This document shows positions 1 to 6,023 of a stretch of 14,932 nucleotides of DNA, piece by piece. The stretch comes from Oscillospiraceae bacterium (GTDB lineage Bacteria; Bacillota; Clostridia; Oscillospirales; Oscillospiraceae): positions 1 through 14,932 of the forward strand of contig JAFXBH010000317.1 in the NCBI GenBank assembly GCA_017521875.1. The letters run 5' to 3'. The notes below the pieces were generated by a model. That model searched no databases, was not told where the DNA came from, and saw only the letters and a program-made list of their open reading frames with translations. Made by a program: the position numbers and the translations under genes. Position 1 is the stretch's first letter. The number at the start of each line of letters is the position of its first letter.

Positions 1-169
1 ATAATTACGTAATGCGTTTCTGGAAGCAATCTCGCGCATATACGCAAAAGACCTTGCCTTTTCTTTTTTTGTTTCTTTCTGCAATGAGGTGCTCAAAATA
101 GGAATCTATATGGCCGGATATGGCGTCCACGGATTGTCAGTTTTTCAATACACAGCACCATCCACTGTG
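1..169. other. Left-edge stretch with no clear gene
   Basis: AT-rich DNA downstream of the 138-residue membrane protein. On the minus strand one frame is open from about 145 to a TAA at 5-7 and would give roughly 44 residues including the string SGHIDSYFEHLIAERNKK. This reads like a protein end, but I see no ribosome site and the frame opens just after a stop, so I do not call a gene. It could be the tail of a decayed neighbour. No terminator-like hairpin was seen. Confidence 0.4.
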
Positions 170-586
170 TTACCTGCTTATATCACTGTACGCAAAGCGT
201 TTTTGAAACCACCGATTGCAAGCGTGCGCTTGTATTACAACACTTAAATCAAGTATTGCATTGATTACGAATGCCATCAGCACAAAGTACAGATTCACTT
301 TGCCTAGTATAAAACCAATGCATGCATATATCAACAAAGCAAAAAAGAAAGCCGAACAGAGCACAATGTGAAGGCACGGACGCACCCGATACACAACATT
401 TATATCATTTTCTATACACCCACTAATTTTAAATGTAAAGAAGCCATAATGTGATATTCCCATCTTCTTATATAGCGCAAAACGATCCTTTTTTATAGCA
501 TTAGATTTCGTGGTTGTTCCCGTCATGTTTATCAACCAATCCCGTGAACAACAATCTTTTATTTTAAAACATCGCATTCGGCACAT
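170..586 (-). CDS. Small protein with two membrane segments, candidate immunity protein of tip cassette 3
   Basis: 138 residues, family not recognised. The N-terminal ~70 residues are polar and basic. Two hydrophobic segments follow at about 72-94 and 98-119, then a short charged tail, so it is probably an inner-membrane hairpin protein. The first ATG is supported by AAAGGA about 8 bases upstream; a later ATG at residue 21 is possible. It starts about 19 bases after the stop of the third Rhs tip on the same strand, the place where polymorphic-toxin loci carry the immunity gene. The immunity role is inferred from position only. Two-TM immunity proteins are known for membrane-active or secreted toxins, but the tip here is too short to suggest a target. 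Confidence 0.6.
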   Translation of the reverse strand: MCRMRCFKIKDCCSRDWLINMTGTTTKSNAIKKDRFALYKKMGISHYGFFTFKISGCIENDINVVYRVRPCLHIVLCSAFFFALLIYACIGFILGKVNLYFVLMAFVINAILDLSVVIQAHACNRWFQKRFAYSDISR

Positions 587-605
587 TGTTGTTATCCTTT
601 CTGTT

Positions 606-854
606 TCAAGTTAAAAAGTTTGCACTGTGTCCCCTGTCACTACCACCCCCACCAAATCCGCCAGCGCTTATTTCGTGCCGGGTTCCGGTTGAATCAGTAT
701 AAAGCACTGGATTGTTGCCACAATAGGCAAATATATTGTAGCCCAGGATGCCTTGGCCGGTGGAGACGAAGGAATCGGCATTGAGGAAACGGCCGATTTC
801 GGGGTTATAATAGCGAGACTGTAAGTAATACAGTTGAGTTTCTTTGTCTATTGA
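606..854 (-). pseudogene. Startless Rhs core fragment with short Gly-rich tip (cassette 3)
   Basis: An open frame of 82 codons runs from just after a TAA (855-857) to a TGA (606-608). Residues 1-57 are the end of the conserved Rhs repeat-associated core: QLYYLQSRYYNPEIGRF at about 7-23, then LNADS, GYNIFAYCGNNPV and TDSTG. After the core the tip is only about 25 residues, with GGFGGGGSDRGH, and no recognisable toxin domain. There is no ATG/GTG start with a ribosome site and no upstream Rhs body, so it cannot make a full Rhs protein. It is either a decayed remnant or a stored tip that would need recombination into a complete rhs gene elsewhere. The core is nearly identical to that of cassette 2. 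Confidence 0.75.
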
Positions 855-995
855 TTAGCCACAAGAGGAATTCCGCACTGTTTTGAGGGAGCAGTTGCGC
901 CACCCTCAAAAAGGGAATCTGCGAGGACGGATGGGCCGTCCCCGTTGGTTATAAGTTAGTCAGAATCGGTCTTTGGCTTAGGGGGCAGAAGAGCA
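721..995 (-). repeat. Direct repeat copy A (Rhs core end plus hairpin-bearing non-coding DNA)
   Basis: This stretch aligns without gaps to 1924-2198 at a constant offset of 1203 bases; I count about 25 mismatches over ~255 bases. It covers the Rhs core codons (to 854) and ~140 bases of non-coding DNA before them in the transcription direction. The non-coding half holds two inverted repeats: TTTTGAGGG/CCCTCAAAA (881-889 with 903-911) and GAGGACGG/CCGTCCCC (923-930 with 936-943). The repeat ends close to the stop codon of the 186-residue gene, so it marks the cassette boundary. Confidence 0.85.
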
Positions 996-1012
996 GTCCT
1001 CTTGTCCTTTTG

Positions 1013-1573
1013 CTACTTTTTATAGACCTGTTTTATCACTTTATGAGATATGACTTTCCATTTATCGTGCTCCTGAAAAATACGATAATATGGTTTCGTT
1101 CCAACCGTTCTGCCTAGTTGTTGCCTTTTTCGAGCCATTTGTTCATCAAAAGAAAACTCGCGGAAGTGTCTTCGAATATACCTGTTTTTAAAGTATTTTG
1201 TTTCCACTTTTTCTGCCAGAAAATCAATCAGTTCCGAAACATAATCCTGCATTATTACCGCTACAGCACCTAATACATTGCTATAGTAAGTATAGTTCAA
1301 TTCAGCCAATTCCTTTGATAGAAAACAAAGTGGTTTTCTCTTTAAACGATCTGGCACGTATTCCAAGATTGCAATCAATTCCTTAAACGTTGGTTCTGGA
1401 AAACGGACATATCCAGATTCCTGACCCCAACCATGATCTGCCAGCAAACGTTTTTTGTACAATTGACCTGATGCGATATGTTTATAAATATCTCCATGCA
1501 CCAATTCAAATTCCTTGTCATATTGAGGCAAAAAATGTATTGTTACATAAAAATTTTTTGCTTGGAGATTCAT
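1013..1573 (-). CDS. Uncharacterised 186-residue protein, candidate immunity protein of tip cassette 2
   Basis: Family not recognised. The protein is soluble-looking, with no signal peptide or membrane helix. It is rich in aromatic and charged residues, with a moderately hydrophobic stretch at about 100-124 and a basic C-terminus ending KQVYKK. The ATG is preceded by GAGAGG about 7 bases upstream. It starts about 10 bases after the stop of the Gly/Ala-rich Rhs tip on the same strand, and its end lies about 18 bases from direct repeat copy A, so tip plus gene form one unit between two repeats. That placement suggests an immunity protein. It could instead be a second effector or a cargo gene. 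Confidence is high that it is a real gene and low on its role. Confidence 0.65.
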   Translation of the reverse strand: MNLQAKNFYVTIHFLPQYDKEFELVHGDIYKHIASGQLYKKRLLADHGWGQESGYVRFPEPTFKELIAILEYVPDRLKRKPLCFLSKELAELNYTYYSNVLGAVAVIMQDYVSELIDFLAEKVETKYFKNRYIRRHFREFSFDEQMARKRQQLGRTVGTKPYYRIFQEHDKWKVISHKVIKQVYKK

Positions 1574-1583
1574 ATGCTACCTC

Positions 1584-2057
1584 TCAGAAAACTTCAATTA
1601 TTATTTCTACTATATGCCCAACTTTTCTTAGCAACACTGGCATCTCACAATTCCAGAATACACTTGTACTGGCATTGAATGTAGCATTAGAAATAAAAGC
1701 GTATGCACTTCCGGCTAGCATTACCCCTGCCGCTGCTCCAAAACCAACTCCAACTAGTCCTCCTACTGCAGCACCAATGCCGATTCCAGCCCAAACGTTA
1801 CCACCATTCTTAGCGGCAACGACACCGCCGACAACCGCTCCAACTACAGCGCCGATAGCCGCAGTCACAATAAAAAACGGTAATTGTCCTGTCGTGTCAG
1901 CCATACTTACCGGATTATTATTGCAGTAGGCAAACATATTGTAGCCTGTTATGCCTTGGCCGGTGGAGACGAAGGAATCGGCATTGAGGAAACGGCCGAT
2001 TTCGGGGTTATAGTAACGGGACTGTAAGTAATACAGTTGGGTTTCTTTGTCTATTGA
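1584..2057 (-). pseudogene. Startless Rhs core fragment with Gly/Ala-rich membrane-type tip (cassette 2)
   Basis: An open frame of 157 codons runs from after a TAA (2058-2060) to a TGA at 1584-1586. It begins with the same Rhs core as cassette 3 (LQSRYYNPEIGRFLNADS, GYNMFAYCNNNPVSMADTTG). From about residue 60 it changes to a tip rich in Gly, Ala and Val with repeated small-residue motifs (AAIGAVVGAVVGGVVAA; GIGIGAAVGGLVGVGFGAAA). Such glycine-zipper segments commonly follow the Rhs core as pre-toxin translocation regions. About 35 residues follow with no catalytic motif I know, so the toxin is either missing or the membrane segment is itself the effector. The ATG within the core at 1937 has no ribosome site. 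The 186-residue gene starts just downstream. Confidence 0.75.
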
Positions 2058-2198
2058 TTAGCCACAAGAGGAATTTTGCGCTATTTTGGGGGAGCAGTTG
2101 CGCCACTCTCAAAATGGGAATTTGCGGGGACGGGTGGGCCGTCCCCGTTGGTTATAAGTTAGTCAGAATCTACTTTCCGCTTAGGGGGCAAAAAGACT
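1924..2198 (-). repeat. Direct repeat copy B
   Basis: Second copy of the 275-base repeat, offset by exactly 1203 bases from copy A with no insertions or deletions seen. Its non-coding half carries TTTTGGGGG/CTCTCAAAA (2084-2092 with 2106-2114) and the perfect GGGGACGG/CCGTCCCC (2126-2133 with 2139-2146). The core-coding part is nearly identical between copies, and the differences cluster at both ends and in the hairpin part. Homologous recombination between the copies would delete or duplicate cassette 2. Confidence 0.85.
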
Positions 2199-2348
2199 GT
2201 CGCCTTGGCTCGTGTACCTGCAAGCATTGCCTTTTGGGGACAAAAGGCAGTTTGTTGGGATAATCCCAAGCCCTTAAAGGTTTCAGGAATATTCCTGACA
2301 AGTCTGTGTTTGGGTGACCAAACGCGATGCTTGCTGGTATGTCGGACT
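2061..2348. other. Palindrome-rich non-coding spacer between cassettes 1 and 2
   Basis: No credible gene lies here. It contains six inverted repeats in series: 2084-2114 and 2126-2146 (both within repeat copy B), TGCCTTTTG/CAAAAGGCA at 2228-2249, TTGGGA/TCCCAA at 2255-2269, the perfect palindrome TCAGGAATATTCCTGA at 2283-2298, and GTTTGG/CCAAAC at 2308-2323. None is followed by a clear T-run, so they are not typical intrinsic terminators. They may be folded RNA, a REP/MITE-like element, or the left-over of an excised element. Confidence 0.6.
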
Positions 2349-2774
2349 CTATTCGGATAACCAATCTATCAAATTTTTATATCCTTCTTCAAAACCCAGC
2401 ATGTTTTCTCCACTTATTGATATTGCGACTATAGGCATTACATATCCATCTCCAAAATACTTTGGTGCAGTGACAAAGGTTATTTGTTCGCCTATTTTAA
2501 GCTTATCATCAATTCTATTGGCTTTGACTATCTCTAAATTTTCTCCGACAATTTTAAAACATGTATCATCGAGAATTGGAGACAATTCAGAAAAGTCAAT
2601 ATACAACGCCGTGGCTTCTTCATTGTACTTTATGCTCGACACGGTTCCGGTCACACTTATATAGTTTTCTTTTTGCGAATAATATTCAATTGTCCCAGAC
2701 GAATTACAAGAACAAAGTAAAACGCATATAGACGTAATTAACATGATTGATTTTAGTGAAGAATTTCTTTTCAT
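2349..2774 (-). CDS. Small lipoprotein, candidate immunity protein for the metallopeptidase tip
   Basis: 141 residues. The N-terminus is a lipoprotein signal peptide: basic MKRNSSLK, a hydrophobic stretch at about 9-21, then the lipobox LCSC with the lipidated cysteine at residue 23. The mature part is about 118 residues, mostly predicted strands by composition, with no family I recognise. The ATG has a strong GGGGAGG about 7 bases upstream and lies about 11 bases after the stop of the Rhs metallopeptidase tip. A membrane-anchored, outward-facing protein directly behind a toxin tip fits an immunity protein acting outside the membrane. This role is inferred from position and localisation and not from homology. 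Confidence 0.7.
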   Translation of the reverse strand: MKRNSSLKSIMLITSICVLLCSCNSSGTIEYYSQKENYISVTGTVSSIKYNEEATALYIDFSELSPILDDTCFKIVGENLEIVKANRIDDKLKIGEQITFVTAPKYFGDGYVMPIVAISISGENMLGFEEGYKNLIDWLSE

Positions 2775-2785
2775 ATGTACCTCCC

Positions 2786-3532
2786 CTATTCAATGAACAC
2801 CCAAATAAGCGGACCTATTATTTTACTACCTTCCAAATATGCAAAGCCTCTATCAATATTGCTTTGAGAATGATTTCTTGATTGGACACCGCCATAAACA
2901 TCTGCAGTAATCTCCCAAGGCTTACTATAATATTCGTCAGTACCCCACTGTTGCCACGATGGTAATCCAATACACAAAGCATAGTTTACAATGCCTAGTT
3001 GCTCCAATTGTTTTGTATGACCATACTCGTGACGAATAACGTCCTCGGGATTACTTCTATTATTGGTCTCTCTTGTCAAAAAAATGGCTCCGAAGGATCC
3101 CGATCGGTCTCCGTTTGTTCTTATGACTGGTACACCTTTGTATGAAGAAAAATAATTTGATTCTAAAACTTTTTCTTCACTTTCATTGTTCGAGTCAAAA
3201 TTATTGATGTCTTCTGCAATATCTTTAACAAAACTTACACCTGGTTGAATGACCTTATCATTAACCCAATCCACTGCATCTTTAATCCACTGTGGCCAAT
3301 GTCCAGAATTATCTGTCATATTCACAGGATTATTAAAGCAGTAGGTAAACATGTTGTAACCCAATAAGTTTTCGCCAATTCCAGCTACAACACTATCTGC
3401 ATTGATCCACCGACCGATCTCAGGATTGTAATAACGGCTGTTGCAGTAGTATAGGTCCGTCTCGGTGTCGTAGACATAACCACGGTAGCGCAGACGGTTA
3501 CCCCATAAGTTTATGGCATGCCGACAGTGTGT
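2786..3532 (-). pseudogene. Startless Rhs C-terminal fragment with HEYGH metallopeptidase-like tip (cassette 1)
   Basis: An open frame of 248 codons follows a TAG at 3533-3535. Residues ~10-77 are the Rhs core end (NRLRYRGYVYDTETDLYY, NSRYYNPEIGRWINADS, GYNMFTYCFNNPVNMTDNSG). A variable tip of ~170 residues follows. It contains HEYGH at about 168-172 (3017-3031), the zinc-binding HExxH signature, and a downstream PWEITAD at about 205-211 that may give the third ligand. This HEYGHT-Q...IG-PS...PWE--AD layout resembles metallopeptidase (Tox-MPTase-like) tips of polymorphic toxins. The motif is intact and the tip has no internal stop. No start codon with a ribosome site exists: the first ATG/TTG lie inside the core. 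The N-terminal ~1000+ residues expected of an Rhs protein are absent; upstream is a promoter and then the glgP terminator. Confidence 0.8.
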
Positions 3533-3547
3533 CTACCGTTTATAGAC
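3531..3547. promoter_or_regulatory. Inverted repeat at the start point of the cassette-array promoter, possible operator
   Basis: GTCTACCGTTTATAGAC has 5-base arms GTCTA/TAGAC around a 7-base centre. It directly abuts the -10 box at 3548-3553, covering the predicted transcription start. A repressor bound here would block the promoter. No regulator gene is visible nearby. A second small inverted repeat, CCATAA/TTATGG, lies at 3503-3516 near the point where Rhs similarity begins. Confidence 0.4.
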
Positions 3548-3575
3548 ATTATATACTATACAAAATAAATGTCAA
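3548..3575 (-). promoter_or_regulatory. Near-consensus sigma-A promoter reading into the Rhs tip array
   Basis: On the minus strand TTGACA (3570-3575) and TATAAT (3548-3553) are both perfect, with a 16-base spacer. It lies after the glgP terminator and before the startless Rhs fragment. It would transcribe the first tip and the lipoprotein gene, and possibly the later cassettes if the hairpin-rich spacer does not stop transcription. Confidence 0.7.
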
Positions 3576-3626
3576 GAGGAGACAGAACCCATCCCCTTAT
3601 TTCAAAAAGTACCTTTGTTTTCCAAG

Positions 3627-3661
3627 AAAAAAGTCTGTTGCCGGGTGGCAACAGACTTTTT
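3627..3661 (-). terminator. Intrinsic terminator of the malQ-glgP operon
   Basis: A perfect 10-base stem GTCTGTTGCC/GGCAACAGAC with a 4-base loop is flanked by A6 on one side and T5 on the other, so it works in either direction. It begins three bases after the glgP stop codon. Confidence 0.9.
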
Positions 3662-3663
3662 GT

Positions 3664-5997
3664 TTAGAATTGGGTGGGTTCGATGTGCCAAATCTCTTCT
3701 GCGTACTGGCGAATGGTACGGTCGGAGGAGAACTTTGCGCCGCTGGCAATGTTCATCATACACTTGCGGCCAAAGGCCAGTTTATCACCGTAATCCTGGT
3801 TGGCACAGAGTTTGGCCTCCAGATAGGATTCATAATCCAGCAGCAGGAAGTAGTGATCCGCCTTATGCCAATGGGTGCCGTCCAACAATGCGTGGTACAG
3901 TTCTCTCTGGTCATCATCGGTGGGAACTGTGCCGTCCACCAAGGTGTCGATTGCCCGATGCAGACGGGGGTTGGTATCATAGATGCCGCGAGCATAGTAA
4001 CTGTCTCTTGCGGCGTTGATCTGTTCCACAGTTGCGCCGAAGATGTAGTTGTTTTCCATGCCGGCTTCCTTGACGATCTCCACATTGGCGCCGTCTAAAG
4101 TACCCAAAGTCACCGCGCCGTTCAGCATCAGTTTCATATTGCCGGTACCGGAGGCTTCCGTGCCGGCGGGAGAGATTTGCTCAGAGATATCAGCGGCAGG
4201 GATGATTTCTTCGGCATAGGAGCAGTTATAGTTCTGCACAAACACCACTTTCATCTTATCGTACATATCCGGGTCGTTATTGATCATGTGGGCGATCCGG
4301 TTAATATAGCGGATAATAGCCTTGGCCCGGGCATATCCGGGGGCAGATTTTGCGCCAAACAGGTACACTGTGGGCTGGAAGTCCTGCAAACTGCCGTCTT
4401 TCAGCCGGAAGTAGATATCCACAATGGACAGCGCATTCAGCAGTTGCCGCTTATACTCATGCAGCCGCTTGACCTGCACATCGAACAGGAAGTCCGGATT
4501 CAGTTTTACGCCCTCTCGCTTATAGATGGTCTCGCAGAGTTGCTCCTTCTTCTGCCGCTTCACGGTATTGAACTGGCGGACCAGGTCATCGTCGATCATT
4601 GGCTTCAGATTATTGAGTTTATCCAGGTCTTTCAGGAAGTCACCGCCGATGCGGTACTTGATCAGTTGGGTCAATTCCGGGTTACACAGGCCCATCCAGC
4701 GACGGGGCGTCACACCGTTGGTCTTGTTCTGGAAACGCTCCGGGAAAGCCTGATACCACTGGTGGAACACATCGTCCTTCAAAATCTGGGAATGGATCTC
4801 CGCCACGCCGTTGACATAGGTGCCGACATACACAGACAGGTTTGCCATATGGGCGGTGTTATCCCGGACAATGAACAGTTCCGGGTGTTCCCGCTTCAGT
4901 TTCTCGTCGATGCGGAGAATGATGTCCACAATCTCCGGCACAACGCTCCGCAGCAGGTCCAAGTTCCATTTCTCCAGCGCCTCGCCCATAACGGTGTGGT
5001 TGGTGTAGGAGAAGGTCTTCTGCGCCACGGCGAAACTCTGCTCAAAGTCCAGACCCTCTGCCATCAGCAGACGGATCAGTTCAGGAATAGACATGGCCGG
5101 GTGGGTATCGTTCAGTTGCACGCAGTAGAAGTCGGCAAAGTGGCTCATATCGGTGCCGTGGGTAGTCTTATACACCCGCAGCATATCCTGCAAAGATGCG
5201 CTTGACAGCACATACTGCTGCTTAATACGCAGACGCTTACCCTCCCAGGTAGAGTCGTTGGGATACAGCACACGGGTGATATCCTCAGCCTTGTTCTTCT
5301 GGGTCAAAGCGCGGAGGTAGTCCTGATCGTTAAAGGCGTTGAAATCCAGTTCTTCCTCGGCTTCGCACTGCCACAGACGGAGCGTACCTATATTCTGGGT
5401 GCCGTAGCCGATCACCGGCACATCGTAAGGCACTGCCAGCACGGTGTGGTCAGGAAACTGCACCTTGACCGTATGGTTATACCGGCGGTAGGACCAGGGG
5501 TCGCCGAATTTCGCCCAATCGTCGGCATTCTCTTTTTGGCTGCCGTTGGCGTCGAAACTCTGCTTGAACAGTCCGAACCGATACCGCAGGCCGTAACCGG
5601 ACAGAGGAATGTCGGTGCTGGCTGCAGAATCCAGGAAGCAGGCTGCCAGTCTGCCCAGACCGCCGTTACCCAGCGCAGCATCCTCCACCTCTTCCAAAAT
5701 GGCCAAGTCCACGCCCCGCTGGGCAAACAGTTGCTTCATTTCATCCAGGATACCCAAGTTGTAAAGGTTGGAATACACCAGTCTGCCAATCAGGTATTCG
5801 GCAGAAATATAGTATGCCTTCCGGGCAGGCATACGGGTATGCTTGGCGTGATTCCAGTTGTCGGAAATGGCCATCATTACCGCTTCGCCCAATGCCTCGT
5901 GGAGTTCCTGGGCGTTGGCTTCCCGCAGGGATACATCATAGGTGTACTTCAGTTTGGCTTCTGTCCACCTTAAAATATTCATGCAATTATAACTCAT
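3664..5997 (-). CDS. glgP: Glycogen/starch/alpha-glucan phosphorylase (GT35)
   Basis: 777 residues. It removes terminal glucose from alpha-1,4-glucan chains with phosphate to give glucose-1-phosphate, in the cytoplasm. The GT35 fold is recognisable throughout: GNGGLGRLAACFLDS at about 110-124, the LRIKQQY and SASLQD region, NDTHPA, TNHTVMGEALEKW, NKTNGVTPRRW, QVKRLHEYKRQLLN, and the pyridoxal-phosphate site EASGTGNMKLMLNG with the cofactor lysine at about residue 622. Length is normal for bacterial enzymes. The start at 5997 is chosen because GGAG lies about 8 bases upstream. The frame stays open to 6111, but that would overlap malQ and add an unconserved leader. The gap from the malQ stop is about 26 bases, so the two are co-transcribed. 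MalQ lengthens and debranches short maltodextrins that GlgP then phosphorolyses. A terminator follows at once. Confidence 0.96.
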   Translation of the reverse strand: MSYNCMNILRWTEAKLKYTYDVSLREANAQELHEALGEAVMMAISDNWNHAKHTRMPARKAYYISAEYLIGRLVYSNLYNLGILDEMKQLFAQRGVDLAILEEVEDAALGNGGLGRLAACFLDSAASTDIPLSGYGLRYRFGLFKQSFDANGSQKENADDWAKFGDPWSYRRYNHTVKVQFPDHTVLAVPYDVPVIGYGTQNIGTLRLWQCEAEEELDFNAFNDQDYLRALTQKNKAEDITRVLYPNDSTWEGKRLRIKQQYVLSSASLQDMLRVYKTTHGTDMSHFADFYCVQLNDTHPAMSIPELIRLLMAEGLDFEQSFAVAQKTFSYTNHTVMGEALEKWNLDLLRSVVPEIVDIILRIDEKLKREHPELFIVRDNTAHMANLSVYVGTYVNGVAEIHSQILKDDVFHQWYQAFPERFQNKTNGVTPRRWMGLCNPELTQLIKYRIGGDFLKDLDKLNNLKPMIDDDLVRQFNTVKRQKKEQLCETIYKREGVKLNPDFLFDVQVKRLHEYKRQLLNALSIVDIYFRLKDGSLQDFQPTVYLFGAKSAPGYARAKAIIRYINRIAHMINNDPDMYDKMKVVFVQNYNCSYAEEIIPAADISEQISPAGTEASGTGNMKLMLNGAVTLGTLDGANVEIVKEAGMENNYIFGATVEQINAARDSYYARGIYDTNPRLHRAIDTLVDGTVPTDDDQRELYHALLDGTHWHKADHYFLLLDYESYLEAKLCANQDYGDKLAFGRKCMMNIASGAKFSSDRTIRQYAEEIWHIEPTQF

Positions 5998-6023
5998 ACT
6001 ATTTTCTCCGTTTCCTGACTGTT

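Noticed and set aside
5..145. Possible 44-residue C-terminal fragment on the minus strand
   Set aside because: Opens just after a stop, no start signal, too short to judge at the window edge.
1390..1929. Plus-strand frame of 179 codons rich in Pro, Thr and Ala
   Set aside because: It is the antisense image of the Gly/Ala-rich Rhs tip and crosses the start of the 186-residue gene; no ribosome site or family.
2054..2263. Plus-strand frame of 69 codons in the repeat/hairpin spacer
   Set aside because: Crosses several palindromes, no ribosome site, and the matching region in copy A is not kept open as a gene.
1..3600. CRISPR array or integron-like attC series
   Set aside because: The repeats are two long copies and unrelated palindromes; no regular short repeats with spacers, no cas or integrase gene in view.
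4177..5205. Plus-strand frame of 342 codons
   Set aside because: Antisense to glgP, whose GT35 motifs are beyond doubt; product of codon bias.
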